Shown here in pieces: positions 12,845 through 24,560 of a stretch of 64,000 nucleotides of DNA. The stretch comes from Amborella trichopoda (Eukaryota; Streptophyta; Magnoliopsida; Amborellales; Amborellaceae): NCBI RefSeq assembly GCF_000471905.2, contig NW_006499751.1:4373461-4437460 (forward strand), read 5' to 3'. A program made the position numbers and the translations under genes. Under the pieces are notes generated by a model. The model ran no database searches, was not told the DNA's origin, and saw only the letters and a program-made list of their open reading frames with translations. Within the stretch, counting starts at the first letter, position 1. Every line of letters starts with the position of its first letter.

Positions 12845-13650
12845 ATGTCTCCACAAGAGAAAGAAGATTTCACTACTTTTTTGCGAGCAAACCGTGACGT
12901 CTTTGCTTGGCATTATCATAAGATGCCCAACTTAGATCCTCAAGTAGCTATTCACCATCTCGACATCGATCCGACTATCAAACCCGTCAAACAGAAATCG
13001 AGAAGGTTCAGGCCTGACCTCGAGATGCAGATCGACGCCGAGGTGACCAAACTTAAACAAGCAGGCTTTATTCGCAAAGTCAAGTACCCCAAATGGCTAG
13101 CAAATGTTGTTCCAGTAAAAAGAATTAAAATGGTCAAATCAGAGTTTTCATTGACTTCTGCAACCTCAATACTGCCTGTCCAAAGGATGACCTCCCGTTG
13201 TAATTCATCGACTCTACAGCTCCCTATCAAATCTTTTCCTTCATGGACAAATACTCCAAGTATAATCAGATAAGGATGGTGCCCGAAGATGAAGAGGCCA
13301 CTGCATTCTTAACTCCAAAAGGGGTCTTCTGTTACATAATGATGCCTTTTGGATTAAAGAACGTTGGTGCCATATATCAGAGAGCAATGACGACTATCTT
13401 CAAAGACATGATGCACAAAGAAGTGGAATGCTATGTAAACGATTTGGTGGTAAAATCTGAAGATGCAGATGCTCATATGAAAGACCTTGAAAAGGTATTC
13501 AAGCATTTACATACTCATTAACTTAAAATGAACCCGCTAAAATGTGCTTTCAAGGTGCACTCCAAAAAATTCTTGGGTTTCATCGTCATACATCGAGAGC
13601 TTGAAGTTGAGCTAGTCAAGATCAAGGCAATCTAAGAAATGGCGTTACCG
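12845..13650 (+). pseudogene. Retroelement 1: reverse transcriptase fossil
   Basis: The enzyme copies element RNA into DNA. The first part (12845-13270) carries the N-terminal RT signature of Tat elements: DVFAWHYHKMP, then KPVKQKSRRFRPD and a lysine-rich segment ending in a W-L-A-N-V-V-P-V-K motif. The second part (13243-13521) has a Y-N-Q-I-R-M sequence, the FCYIMMPFGLKNVGA block and the region of the palm active site. These are separate open stretches in broken sequence. RNase H follows directly. Confidence 0.85.
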
Positions 13651-14245
13651 ACTACACTTCTAGAACTGCTCTCCCTCCAAGGGCAACTGGCATACATTCG
13701 TAGGTTCATCTCGAACCTCTCAGGTCGCTGTAAACCCTTTACACACCTGCTAAAGAAAGATTCTCCATTTATCTAGGATGAAGCATGTCAGGCAGCCCTT
13801 GCTGACATCAAGCATTATTTACTCAACCCTTCAGTCCTCTCTACACCAGTATTGGAAAAACCCCTCATTTTATACGTGACTGCTTTAGATGAGTCACTCA
13901 GAGCATTATTGGTACAAAACAATGAAGATGGAAAAGAGACTGTGTTATATTACCTCGGCCGCAGGATGCAAGGGGCCAAGAAGAATTATCCCCCAATTGA
14001 GAAGATGTGCTTCGCCCTAATCTTTGTAGTGCAAAAACTCCGCCATTACTTGCTTGGTCATGTAGTTAAACTTATATCAAAAGTTGATCCTGTAAAGTTT
14101 CTCATGACACGCCCATGCTTGTCTGGACCCCTTGCTAAGTGGACATTATTACTTATGGAGTTCAATATCATGTTTGTCCCACAGAAGACCATCAAAGGCC
14201 AAACCTTGGCTGACTTTCTCGCAGCACACCCCATACGTTAGAATC
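13651..14245 (+). pseudogene. Retroelement 1: RNase H fossil (RT-associated)
   Basis: The open stretch at 13852-14241 shows the usual Ty3/gypsy RNase H pattern: LILYVTALDESLRALLVQ, then YYLGRRMQGAKKNYPPIEK, RHYLLGH, and a C-terminal GQTLADFLAAHP. This domain removes the RNA template. It follows the RT connection segment (near 13.6-13.75 kb, including the L-x-G-x-L-A-Y-I-R-R pattern) in the standard order. Confidence 0.85.
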
Positions 14246-14289
14246 TCATCTTTCAAGCAACCTCCTTGATGTAGAAGTATTACGTGCTG

Positions 14290-14720
14290 ACCTTGTTCAT
14301 GTGTGAGAATTGTACTTTGACGGAGCCTTCCAATCAGATCGAGGAAGCGCCAAAGTAGTATTCCTGACGCCAAAAGGAAGAATATTGCCACTTTCTTTCT
14401 CTCTCGTTCAAGATGGTTCTCATAATGAAGTAGAATATCAGGCCCTTATAATCAGACTGGAGATAGCCTTCGACCTCGACTTGGAGTAGCTTAAGATTTA
14501 TGGCAACTCTGAGTTGGTTATCCGGTAGCTCAAAGGGATCTATGATGTGAGAAAAGACACTCAAGCCTTATCACGATATTGCAAAATCATATATGGCCCA
14601 GTTTGAGGACGTATCCCTGAGTCACATCCCCAGGAGGCTAAACTCGCAGGCTAACGCACTTGCAAAACTTGACTCTACAATTCAGTTGTCCTCATCATGA
14701 CCCACATTTGTTTGGGTGGC
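14290..14720 (+). pseudogene. Retroelement 1: second, archaeal-type RNase H fossil
   Basis: After the first RNase H comes a stretch with FDGAFQSDRGSAKVVF, then HNEVEYQALIIRLE, and a GNSELVI element. This is the pattern of the additional archaeal-like RNase H found in the Tat/Ogre lineage. Its presence is the best single argument for the lineage. The following sequence to about 15.0 kb resembles the start of the linker that precedes integrase, where the element is cut off. Confidence 0.75.
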
Positions 14721-15006
14721 AGAATGGAGGCACATCAAATTAAGAATAGAGGTCAACGCGAATGACAAGAGAAATATCTTCCCTGAGTGCCCTCCTTTTC
14801 CATTTGGAGCACTTCTATAAGCCAAAGAAGTAATCAAAACTGAACAAGGAATTGCATAGAGTCAAGGAGCTAAGGGTCAAATCAAGAACCATAATTCTTT
14901 GACCCAATATGCGCAGAAATTGAGCAGGTAAAAGATTGGAGAGAGCCCATCACTAGTTTTCTAAAACATGGCAGGCTCCCAAAAGATCGTGTCGAACGCA
15001 ATAGCA

Positions 15007-18000
15007 TATTCAACATTACTATTTATTGAGATGACAAAAGTACCCCTTGTCTTGTAGTAATATTTGCAAAATTGACCTCACATAATGATGAAGATATCAC
15101 AAAAAGTAATTTTTTTTTAAAAAATAAACTTCAAAACTAGTAAATCCACCCTTCACAACTCTCTCTATCTTTAACCTTTGTAATTGAAGGGTTGTGAAGT
15201 TTAGATTATTCTTAAGTGATAGGGTTTGTCTAGAGTTAACAACCCCTCAAAATACAAAGGCTAAAGTTAGAAGGGGTTGTTATGTGTGTGTTTTATCAAA
15301 AACATCTTTACTTTTTGTTTAAAAAATTATTTTAAGAGGTAATTTAACCTTTAAGCAAGAGAAAATTTAAATTTTTACAAAAGTACAATAGCACTTTGGA
15401 AGTTAGTGTCCTAGAATTTTATAAGTAGAGCGCTCTTGTCTTTTAGAAAAAATTTCAACTTTACCCTTTATGAAGATGACAAATGTACTCCTTGTTGTGT
15501 AGTAATATTTACAAAATTGCCCTTACTTAATGATGAAGATATCACAAAAAGTAACTTTTTTAAAAAAATAGACTACAAAATTAGTAAATCCACCCTTCGC
15601 ACTTCTCTCTAACTTTAACCTTTGTAATTTGAAGGGTTGTGAAGTTTAGATTATCCTTTAGTAATAGGGTTTGTCTAGAGTTAACAACCCCTCAAAATAC
15701 AAAGGTTAAAATTAGAAGGGGTTGCGATGGATGTGTTTTTCAAAATGATCATTACTTTTGTTTAAAAAGTTATTTCAATGGGTAACTTAACCAATAAGTT
15801 ACCACAAATTTGAATTTTTAAAAAAAGTACAATGGAATTTTTGAAGTTAGTGTCTTGGAATTTGTAGTGCCCTTAGTTTTTAGTAAAAATTTCAACTTTA
15901 TCCGTTATGGCGATGACAAAAGTACCCCTTGTCGTGAAGTACTATTTATAAAATTGACCTTACTTAATGATGGAGATATCACAAAAAGCTATATTTTTTA
16001 AAAAATAGACTACAAAGTTAGTAAATTATTTTAATAGGTAACTTAACCATTGAGCTAGACCAAATTTGAAATTGTTATAAAAGTACAATGGCATTTTTGA
16101 AGTTAGTGTCCTGGAATTTTGTTTGTAACTGTCGTTGTCTTTTAGTAAAAATTTCGACTTTACCCATTATAGAGATGACAAAAGTACCCCTTGTCTTGTA
16201 GTAATACTTACTAAATTGCCCTTACTCAATGATGAAGATATCACAAAAGGAAACTTTTTTTAAAAAATAGACTACAAAATTAGTAAATCCACCCTTTACA
16301 TTTCTCTCTATCTTTAACCTTTGTAATTTGAAGGGTTCTGAAGTCTTGATTATCCCTTAGTTATAGGGTTTGTCTAGAGTTAACAACCCCTCAATATACA
16401 AAGGTTAAGGTTAGAAGGAGTTGTGATGGGTGTGTTTATATAAAAGATCATTACTTTTTGTTTAAAAAATTATTTTAATAGGAAACTTAACCAATGAGCA
16501 AGAGTAAATTTGAAATTTTTACAAAAGTATAATGGCATTTTGGAAGTTAGTGCCCTGAAAGTTTGTTTGTAAAGTGCACTTGTCATTTAGTAAAAAATTC
16601 AACTTTACCCTTTATGGAGATGATAAAAGTAACCCTTGTTTTGTAGTAATATTTAGAAAATTGTCCGTACTTAATGATAAAGATATTACAAAAAGTACAT
16701 TTTTTTAAAAATAGACTACAAAATTAATAAATTCACCCTTCACAACTCTCTCTATCTTTAACCTTTGTAATTTTAAGGGTTGTAAACTTTAGACTACCTC
16801 TTAGTGATAGGGTTTGTTCAGAGTTAACAACCATTCAAAATGCAAAGGTTAAAGTTAGAAGGGGTTGTGATGGGTGTGTTTTAAAAAAAGATCACTACTT
16901 TTTGTTTAAAAAATTATTTTAATTGGTTGCTTAACCATTAAGCAATGATGAATTTAAAATTTTTAAAAGAGTACAATTGCATTTTGGAAGTTTGTGTCCA
17001 GCAATTTTGTTTGTAGACTACCATTGTCTTTTAGTAAAAATTTCAACTTTACCCTTTCTGGAGATGACAAAAGTACCCTGTGTCGTGTAGTAATATTTAC
17101 AAACTTGCTCTTACTTAATGATGAAGATATCACAAAAAGTAACATTTTTAAAAATAGATTACAAAATTAGTAAATTCACTCTTCCCAACTCTCTCTTTCT
17201 TTAACCTTTGTAGGTTGAAGGGTTGTGAGTTTAGATTATCCCTTAGTGATAGGATTTGTCTAGAGCTAACAAACCCTTAAAATACAAAGGTTAAAGTTAG
17301 ACGGGGTTGTGGTGGGTGTGTTTAACAAAAAGATCACTACCTTTTGTTAAAAAAATTAGTTTAATATTTAACTTAACCATTAAACAAAAGTAAATTTGAA
17401 ATTTTAACAAAAGTACAATAACATTTTTGAAGTTATTGTTGCTCTTGTCTTTTTGTAAAAATTTGAACTTTACCCTTTATGAAGATGACAAAAGTACCAC
17501 ATGTATTATATTAATACTTTCAAAATTGCTCTTACTTAATGATAGAGACATCGCAAAAAGTAACTTTTTTTAAAAAATAGACTACAAAATTAGTAAATTC
17601 ACTCATCACGACTCTCTCCTTTTTTAACCTTTGTAGATTGAATGATCGTGAGGTTTAGATTATCCCTTAGTGATAGGGTGTGTTTAGAGTTAACAAACCC
17701 TCAAAATACAAAGGTTAAATTTAGATGGGGTTGTGATGGGTGTGTTATCAAAGAGATCATTATTTTTTGTTTTAAAATTATTTTAATATGTAACTTAACC
17801 ATTAAGTAAGGGAAAATTTGGAATTTTTACAAAAGTACAATGGCATTAGGTAGTTAGTGTCATGAAATTTTATTTGTAGAGTGCCCTTGTCTTTTAGTAA
17901 AAATTTCAGCTTTACCCTTTATGGAGATGACAAAAGTACCCATTTTCTTATAGTAATATTTACAAAATTTCCCATACATAATGATGAAGATATTACAAAA

Positions 18001-18986
18001 AGTAATATTTTTAAAAAATGGACTACAAAATTAGTAAATCCGCCCTTCACAACCCTTGCTTTCTTTAACCTTTGTAATTTGAAGGGTTGTGGAGTTTTGA
18101 TTATCCTTTATTGGTCTAGAGTTAATAACCTCTCAAAATACAAAATTTAAAGTTATAAGGGGTTGTGATAGGTGTGTTTATCACAAAGATCACTACTTTT
18201 TGCTAAAAAAATTATTTTAAGAGGTAACTGAACCATTAAGCAGGGGCAAATTTGAAATATTTACCAAAGTACAATGACATTTTGGAAGTTAATGTCCTGC
18301 AATTTTGTTTGTAGAGTGCCCTTGTCTTTTAGTAAGAAATTCAACTTTACCCTTTATAACGATGACAAATGTACTTCTTGTCTTGTAGTAATATTTACAA
18401 AATTGCCCTTACTCAATATTGAAGATATCACAAAAAGTGACTTTTTTAAAAAACATAGACTACAAAATTAATAAATCCATGCTTCACAACTCTCTTTATC
18501 TTTAACCTTTGTAATTTGGAGGGTTGTGAAGTTTTGATTATCCCTTAGTGATAGGGTTTGTCTAGAGCTAATAACCCCTCAAAATACAAAAGGTAAAGTT
18601 AGAAAAAATACCATTACTTTTTGTTTAAAAAGTTATGTTATTAGGTAACTTAACTATTAAGTAAGGGAAAATTAGAAATTTTTGAAGAAGTACAATGCCA
18701 TTTTGGAAGTTAGTGTCTTGAAATTTTATTTCTCGAGTGCCCTTGTCTTTTAATAAAAATTTTAACGTTACCTTTTATGGAGATGACAAAAATACCCCCT
18801 GTCATGTAGTAATATTTACAAAATTGCTTTTACTTAATGAGGATGATACACAAAATTAACATTTTTTAAAAATTAGACTACAAAATTAGTAAATCCACCC
18901 TTTACAATCCTCTCTATCTTTAATCGTTGTAATTTGACGGGTTGTGAAGTTTAGATTATCCCTTAGTGATAGGGTTTTTCTAGAGT
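15007..18986. repeat. Satellite array, middle block
   Basis: About nine tandem monomers of the 445-bp satellite, resuming within the TTTCAACTTTACCC part of a monomer and ending in the TCTAGAGT part at the left edge of retroelement 2. The landmark GAGTTAACAACCCCTC recurs near 15235, 15680, 16378, 16825, 17265, 17695, 18120 and 18568. The step between 15680 and 16378 is about 700 bp and holds a fused junction near 16025 that lacks a dyad. The diagnostic variants of the right array (ACCACACAAAATAC, ATTAGAACTTTTT, GTACAACTTGTC) were not found here. Confidence 0.95.
15592..15730. repeat. Example monomer core dyad, middle block
   Basis: A copy of the satellite's inverted-repeat core centred near 15660. 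CTTTAACCTTTGTAATTT on the left is mirrored by ATACAAAGGTTAAAATT on the right, and GAAGGGTTGT is mirrored by ACAACCCCTC. It shows that the palindromic core is present in the non-HOR part of the satellite as well. Confidence 0.8.
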
Positions 18987-19989
18987 TGTTTACGATGAAA
19001 ATCTGACAGATCTTTCAATGAATATCTCTCGAGTTTTAGCTCCTTAAACTAATTAAAAAGATGTAAATAAGGTGGTAGAGAAAGTGAGACATATCGAACT
19101 CAGATATGAGGCTAGATTTGCCCAGAAACGAGCATATGTACTCTCAGATCTGTGGTAGAGGCAGCATGATCGAGAACATTAAAAGATGATTTTTAATGAC
19201 AAGTTAACAAATAATAAATAAATAAATGAAGCAAAACAATAAAAAGAAGAAGAAATATGGAGGAAGAAATACTACCAAACGAGGCCAAATTGCCCGGGAT
19301 TCTTGAGCCTTTAAGGGCTCGCACGTATCAGAACCGGTCCAGTTTGCCTGAATCAGGATGCTAGGGTTCTATCTTCTCTTGGGTTTCATTCTAGAGGAGA
19401 ATTTCCTTAGTTTTCTAAGGGTTTTGTGATCTCCAGAGGTTGAATATAAAATTTGAGATTTTCTCTAATTTTTTTAGGATTTTTCCTAAATTTTTAGCAA
19501 TTTTCTAAGGGTTTTCCTATTTTTGGTAATTTTCCTAATTTCGGGAATTTTAAAGTTTTTTTTGTCTCTTTTTCTCTTTCCTTTTGGGTTAGGGATAGGG
19601 GGTATTTATAATATTCCATTGGTGATTTTTCTTAAATGTTTAGGATTTTTTTCAGAATTTTGGATTTATCTTGAAGTTTTATCCTTATCTAATTAAAGAA
19701 AACGTGTTTACTGCATCATCAGATGCATTGACTGCATCATCAGGCTACGTTTGGGCCTGTCGGGCTCGTTACAACCCGACCTGCGGCCCGAAAGTTGGGT
19801 CTCACAAGGACTAAATTGTTGTTTGTTATATCATTTATCCATAGGTCCGATTCAGATGATTCTTGGATCGTTGGAAAGCTCTTGGGCTCTAAATAAAATT
19901 AGGATAAGATTTGGGTAGTTTTGGGGTAATTAAATTGGGTCTACTAGAATAATATGATTATAAGGGTTTCAAAAACCATAGAATTTACC
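18987..19989 (-). repeat. Retroelement 2: 3' LTR (left copy)
   Basis: Begins TGTTTACGATGAAAATC on the plus strand and aligns with the right LTR through ACCATAGAATTTACC at 19975-19989. The right copy runs 23 bp further to its inner TGTCTACA end, so the left copy's U3 edge is lost or replaced by the short repeats that follow. Gradients of TTTTCCTAATTTT-type sequence and the GGGCCTGTCGGGC...CCCGACCTGCGGCCCG block (19750-19795) are shared with the right copy. Confidence 0.9.
19601..19612 (-). promoter_or_regulatory. Retroelement 2: TATA-like box in the LTR
   Basis: On the minus strand the sequence reads ATTATAAATACCCCC, a good TATA box. It is followed by the CT-poor, A-rich tract of the R/U5 part of the LTR. 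Position and orientation fit the element's own promoter. Confidence 0.45.
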
Positions 19990-20110
19990 TGGTGAGTGCA
20001 AAAGTAGTAGACACTTTGGCATTCCTTATCCTTCGAGGGACAGGTGAGTGTCAAAGAAGTAGACACTTTGGCATTCTCTGTCCTTTGAGGGGCAGGTGAA
20101 GGTCAAAGAT
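19990..20110. repeat. Retroelement 2: short tandem repeat next to the 3' LTR
   Basis: About 2.3 copies of a 52-bp unit beginning GGTGAGTG(C/T)...AAAG, with starts near 19991, 20043 and 20094. Each contains GTAGACACTTTGGCATTC and a CCTT(C/T)GAGGGACAGG-type end. It occupies the place where the polypurine tract and U3 edge would be expected. Confidence 0.8.
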
Positions 20111-20720
20111 AAAGTAGAAATTTTAAATTTCTTCCTGAGGTCACGTGGTCAGGGGGCACACCAACTATCCCTCCAAGTCATTGTGCTCACTGAGCTCACC
20201 CAACCTAGAGCATTTTTCCTCCTAGGGTTTTCGGCGTTAGATGTCGCTGAGTTACACAAGCTTGAAACTCAAGTTAGATTTTCTAGCCATAGCACTTAAC
20301 TTCAAGGTTCGTAGTTTGAATTTTTAACCTTGGCATTTTCTTTGATCTCCTTCGGGTTTCCTAAGGAGGTCTATAGGAAAAGGCTTTATATAGGAAGAGA
20401 CTTCTCTGCCCGAATCTAAAGTAAGAGATGAGGCAGCAATGCGGCAATCGCGGCAACATGGTAATCATCATATACGGGTGTCCAAGCTCCTTCATTTTTT
20501 TAAGACTTTTTTTTTTTTTAGAAGTTTTGAAAGTAAGGGGGGATTTGAAATAGATACCGAAGCAATGACAGGTGATGATTTTAATAAAGAAATTAAAGTT
20601 TTTGGAAGAAACAAGACATATAATGAAAATTTTGAAAAGAGAAAGATATTTCAAAAAACAAGGTCAGTTAATAGTTTTAACTCCTGCAACCAAAGATCCC
20701 TCTAAGCAATTTAGCATCAT
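20111..20720 (-). other. Retroelement 2: unique 3' UTR segment
   Basis: Noncoding sequence between the 52-bp and 108-bp tandem repeats. It has a T-rich run near 20505-20520 and overlapping short frames on both strands with no recognisable domain. I see nothing else in it. Confidence 0.5.
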
Positions 20721-20724
20721 GCAG

Positions 20725-21440
20725 CGATGGACCATACACTCGACCCTTTTACGTCAATACGAGGATAGACGAAATCCATCGAACAGGGTGGTTGTGCCCT
20801 AAATACACCTGACCTTTTTACGTCATACGAGACTAGACGGTACCTACCAAGGCTCTTTAACATCACATGAGTTTGACATTTTTCCATCGAACAGGCTGGT
20901 TGTACCCTAGATATACCTGACCTATCACGTCATACGGGGATAGATGGTACCTGCCTCGACTCTTTTACATCTCACGAATTTGATATTTTTCCATTGAAAT
21001 AGGGTGGTTGTGCCCTGGATATACCAGACCTTTCACATCATACGGGGCTGGACAGTCCCTGTCTTAGCTCTTTTACATTACAAGAGTTTGACATTTTTTC
21101 ATTGAAATAGGGTGATTGTGCCCTGGATACACCCGACCTTTCACGTCATACGGGGCTAGACGGTCCCTGTCTTGACGCTTTTACGTCGCACGAGTTTGAC
21201 GTTTTTTCATTAAACATGGTGGTTGTGTCTTTGATACATCTGACGTTTCACGTCATACAGCTCTGAACGGTCCCTATCTCGGCTCTTTTATGTCGCACGA
21301 GTTTGATGTTTTTCCTATCTCAGCTCTTTAACGTCGCACAAGTTTGACGCTTATCCTCTCTCGACCCTTTTACGTCGCATGAGTTTGATATTTATCCTGT
21401 CTCGGCTCTTTTACGTCGCACGAGTTTGACGTTTTTCGAA
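20725..21440. repeat. Retroelement 2: 108-bp and 41-bp tandem repeats in the 3' UTR
   Basis: Five copies of a 107-108 bp unit; the GTTGTGCCCT landmark sits at 20791, 20899, 21007, 21115 and 21222. The unit contains ACCTTTCACGTCATACGG, GACGGTCCCTGTCTCGGC and TCGCACGAGTTTGACGTTTT. From about 21279 the last third of the unit repeats alone about four times with a 41-bp step (CTCGGCTCTTTTACGTCGC). Such arrays in the region between integrase and the 3' LTR are known for Tat-lineage elements and have been proposed as a source of new satellites. Confidence 0.9.
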
Positions 21441-22205
21441 TTGGAGTTTGGGACATCATACACACACACGAGGATGAGCTTGCCTCATTTCTCCTCAGGG
21501 GATCCAGTCAAGAGAAAAATGCTCCCAGACTAGCCAATATCGTCATTGGAGGTTCACCCATCTCTGATATGTGGTAGTTGGTAGTTATACTCATACAACC
21601 ATGGAGTGCCTAGCTAGTTTCAAACCTTCATAACAGGCGTAGGAAGTTGGCTTTAAGAATGAGGCCAGATCAACTAACAGTTTAACATCTTGTAGTGATG
21701 GAGGAAGTCCTTTCTAAAAATAGAGGGTTTTAATAATCAGATTGAAAAAACGTTTTTAAAAGAGACGTGCCCTACAGTTTTGCCACCTGTGGCCCCTTTG
21801 GTGGTCATTTTCTTTATTATATTTTACCCAAAGATGATGAAAGGATTTTCTTGTTGGATCGTGAGAACTCAAAAAGTCTCGAAGTTGTCTTTTTACCTTT
21901 GGAGCTTTCATCCTGTGCTTCGCGGGTCCATGAAGAGTTCTCTAGGTTCTTTCCGAGCTTCCATTCATATCACGTTCATGCATCTTTTTGAGTTGGTTAT
22001 GTTGGGAACCTGCAGAGTTTAGGAGGAGTCTTCATCCTCAGAGTATGTATTGTTGGAACTTGTAAGTACTTGAGTGTTTTTGAATCTAAAGCTCCTTCTT
22101 AGGGATTTTTTTTTTTTTTACCCATGATTCCCTTTCAGGTTTTCACCATGACCATTTTTTTTTTTTTTTTTTGTTGATGCCTTTTCAAGTTTTCACCACT
22201 CTTTT
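21441..22205 (-). other. Retroelement 2: 3' UTR proximal to integrase
   Basis: Unique noncoding sequence with two poly(T) runs on the plus strand (about 22108-22120 and 22156-22172), each inside a similar context (CCTTTTCAAGTTTTCACCA and CCTTTCAGGTTTTCACCA), a hint of a 65-bp duplication. Plus-strand open frames near 21.8 kb are not supported by any domain. Confidence 0.5.
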
Positions 22206-23260
22206 GAGCCCGTTACAGGTAGTATTTTATGAGATACATTGCATTAATGAGGTCGTTGAGCTCGCAGCCGTCCTGATTCTTGATCTTGTAAGAATTGCCT
22301 ACGTGCACTCGGGTGACCACAAATGGGCCCTTCCAATTAGGTTTGAACTTACCTAAAGGGTGTGGGTTTGCAAGAGTGTGGAAGATTTTCTTGAGTATCA
22401 TGTCCCCTTCCTTGAACTATCGAGGAACAACTTTACTTTGGTATGCCATCTCGATTCTACGTTGGCAAGCAACAATATTTTGTGTTACTTGTAGGCGTCT
22501 GTCATCCAAATTAACGAGGGCAGCGATTCATGCTTCGATATTTTGTTCATTATCTGAATCTTTATGAATAAGCATTCAGAGAGGCGGTTCTCAACTTCAA
22601 TGGGTAGCACTGCTTCCATATCATACACCAATGCATACAGGGTCATGTCAGTAGGAGTCTTGTCAGTTGTTCAGTAGGCCCATAGTGCGTCATTTAGCTT
22701 TTCGTGCCAATCTTTGCTATTGTCTATAATACTGAGAAGTCCTTTATTTGTAGCATCTGCTTGTCCATTTCCTTGAGGGTATTAAGGTGTGGAGAATTTT
22801 TGCGTTATCCCAAACATTTTGTACACCTTAGAGACCTTTTCAGTTTTGAGATTGGATCCATTGTCAATAATGATTGACTCAGGAACACCGAACCTGAATA
22901 CAATATTGTTCTTTATGAAATAGACAACATGTTGTCCCTCAATTTTGACAAATGATGCGCCCTCTACCCATTTGGTGAAGTACTCTGTAGCCGTTAGTAT
23001 AAAACGGTGGCCGTTTGAGGCTTTAAGTGAGATCATTCTGATGATATCAAGACCCCACATGGCAAAGGGCCATACATGCGGTGTTGATTTGAGTGGTACG
23101 GACGGTGCATGGATGAGATCTCCATAAAGCTGACATTTGGGACACCTCTTTACGAACTTCGAACAATCTTTAGCCATGGTGGTCCAGTAATAGCCTTGGC
23201 GCCTGATTTTTTGAGTTAAGGCGATTGCGCCAGAATGACCTCCTTCATTATGTAACTTTG
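22206..23260 (-). pseudogene. Retroelement 2: integrase fossil
   Basis: Integrase inserts the DNA copy into the host genome. The stretch at 22782-23177 starts with the end of the zinc finger (CPKCQLYGD), then the catalytic core: MWGLDIIRMI, FILTATEYFTKWVE and IIIDNGSNL. At 22213-22401 is the C-terminal part with KPNWKGPFVVTRVHVGNSYK, the motif that follows the core in Ty3/gypsy integrases. Broken at several places. Confidence 0.88.
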
Positions 23261-23945
23261 TCAGTACTTGGTCGATTTCTGGCTGATCAAGACACCATAT
23301 AGAATGATGTCATCGAAGGAATTTTTAAACATGAGATCACCTCTTACTAATAATCCCATATAAAAACTTCGAATGGCTTCTTTATCCTTTTCGGTGGCTC
23401 CTTCAGGGTATAACCGATTTTTCAGCGAGGACAGAACATTGTGAAACCATGGTTTTGCTTCAACTAGAGCATCTGAAGCCACGAGAGGCACTTCCCCATC
23501 GTTCTCATTTTCGTGCTCTATTTCTTCTTCGATCCTTGGTGGGGAAGGATCATGTTTGCTTCTAATATAGAATGGCAGTGTGGTGATTTCTGGAGGAATA
23601 TCAACCAATGAAGCAAGGGTCACAAGGGCATCGGTGAACCGATTATTTTCCCTAGTTATATGCTGAAAGGTGATTTTCTTGAAATATGGGATCTTCTTTT
23701 CCACTTTTTCTTAATAGGGCTTGAGCTTTTCTTCTTTCACCTTCCAAATCCCTAGAACTTGGTTTATGACGAGTAAGGAGTCACCAATTACTCGTATTTG
23801 TTGGATTTTCATTCCCATGGCATTCTCTAGCCCGACTATCAAGGCTTCATATTCAGCAACGTTATTGGTACATGGGAAATTCAATCTGATGTTGTTGGCA
23901 TTAAAATCTTCTTAGGTGGCCATAGTATGACTCCTATACCTGACC
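23261..23945 (-). pseudogene. Retroelement 2: second (archaeal-type) RNase H and integrase linker fossil
   Basis: Between the first RNase H and integrase. The stretch at 23261-23704 begins YFKKITFQHITRENNRFTDA, the typical end of the extra RNase H of Tat elements (the I-x-R-x-x-N-x-x-A-D-A-L pattern). It is followed by an acidic linker rich in Glu and Asp. The sequence between 23.70 and 23.95 kb holds the earlier part of the domain in decayed form. Confidence 0.75.
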
Positions 23946-24560
23946 CATATTAATTCCTTGCACTATCGAAGTATAGCTCCCAAATTGATTCCTCAATTGT
24001 GAAGAGGTTCTCATCAGGGCGATCCGTGTTGACGGGAGTGTTGTCTGGCAATGCGTATTCAACTAGGTGGTCAGCAATGACTTGTCCTTTGATCGATTTT
24101 TTAATAACATATTTGATCTCGAACTCACTCAATAGTATTCTCCACTTCGCCAAACCTTCATTCAAGACTGGTCTCTCCAATAGGTATTTGAGTGGGTCTA
24201 TTTTTTAGATGAGCTTGACTGAATGAGATAAGACATAGTGTCTTAACTTCTACATGGCCCACACAAGCATCAATCAATGCTTCTCCACATCTGTGTATCT
24301 TGTCTCATAGTCCACCATAGTCTTGCTGATGTAGTACATCGTTTGTTCTTTTCCATGGTCATTGTATTGTCCTAATATTGCCCCCATGATCTTGTCTCTG
24401 ACTGACATGTATAGGAATAGGGGTTTGTTTGGACTAGGAGGACTAAGGATGGGAGGTTTGGTGAGATACTTCTTGATTTGGTCAAATGCTTCATGACACT
24501 CTTTATCCCATATGAATGGGGTATCTTTCTTGAGTAGTCTATTAAACGGTGCGCACTTGT
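23946..24560 (-). pseudogene. Retroelement 2: RNase H fossil (RT-associated)
   Basis: The stretch at 23950-24180 contains GLAKWRILLSEFEIKYV and GQVIADHLVE, the C-terminal hallmark of Ty3/gypsy RNase H, and ends in LYFDSARN, where the second RNase H begins. Upstream sequence to about 24.56 kb carries the earlier RNase H part, including the Y-Y-I-S-K-T-M-V-type segment. Confidence 0.8.

Larger units (their letters stand above)
5834..15006 (+). mobile_element. Retroelement 1: truncated Ty3/gypsy (Tat/Ogre-like) LTR retrotransposon fossil
   Basis: A 9.2-kb non-satellite insert on the plus strand. It starts with TG directly after the satellite. Parts in order: LTR-like segment with TATA and poly(A) signals, CT-rich tandem repeats, long leader, gag, a degenerate stretch, reverse transcriptase, RNase H, then a second RNase H of the archaeal type. 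The last feature is characteristic of the Tat lineage. The right side returns to satellite just after the RNase H/integrase linker, so integrase, polypurine tract and 3' LTR are absent. It is heavily broken (well over ten breaks) and therefore old. The satellite phase at the two ends does not match, so this is not a simple insertion. The right edge is good to about 10 bp. Confidence 0.85.

Noticed and set aside
11978-12919. Minus-strand frames opposite the element 1 gag-to-RT interval
   Set aside because: Shadows of the plus-strand polyprotein; composition (Arg and Ser-rich, or hydrophobic) follows from the complementary strand.
20725-21440. 108-bp repeats as the source of the 445-bp satellite
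   Set aside because: No shared words beyond chance were seen; the 108-bp unit is GC-richer and lacks the dyad.
21767-22022. Plus-strand frames of 74 and 80 residues in the 3' UTR of retroelement 2
   Set aside because: They overlap in different frames, run against the element's strand, and show no domain.
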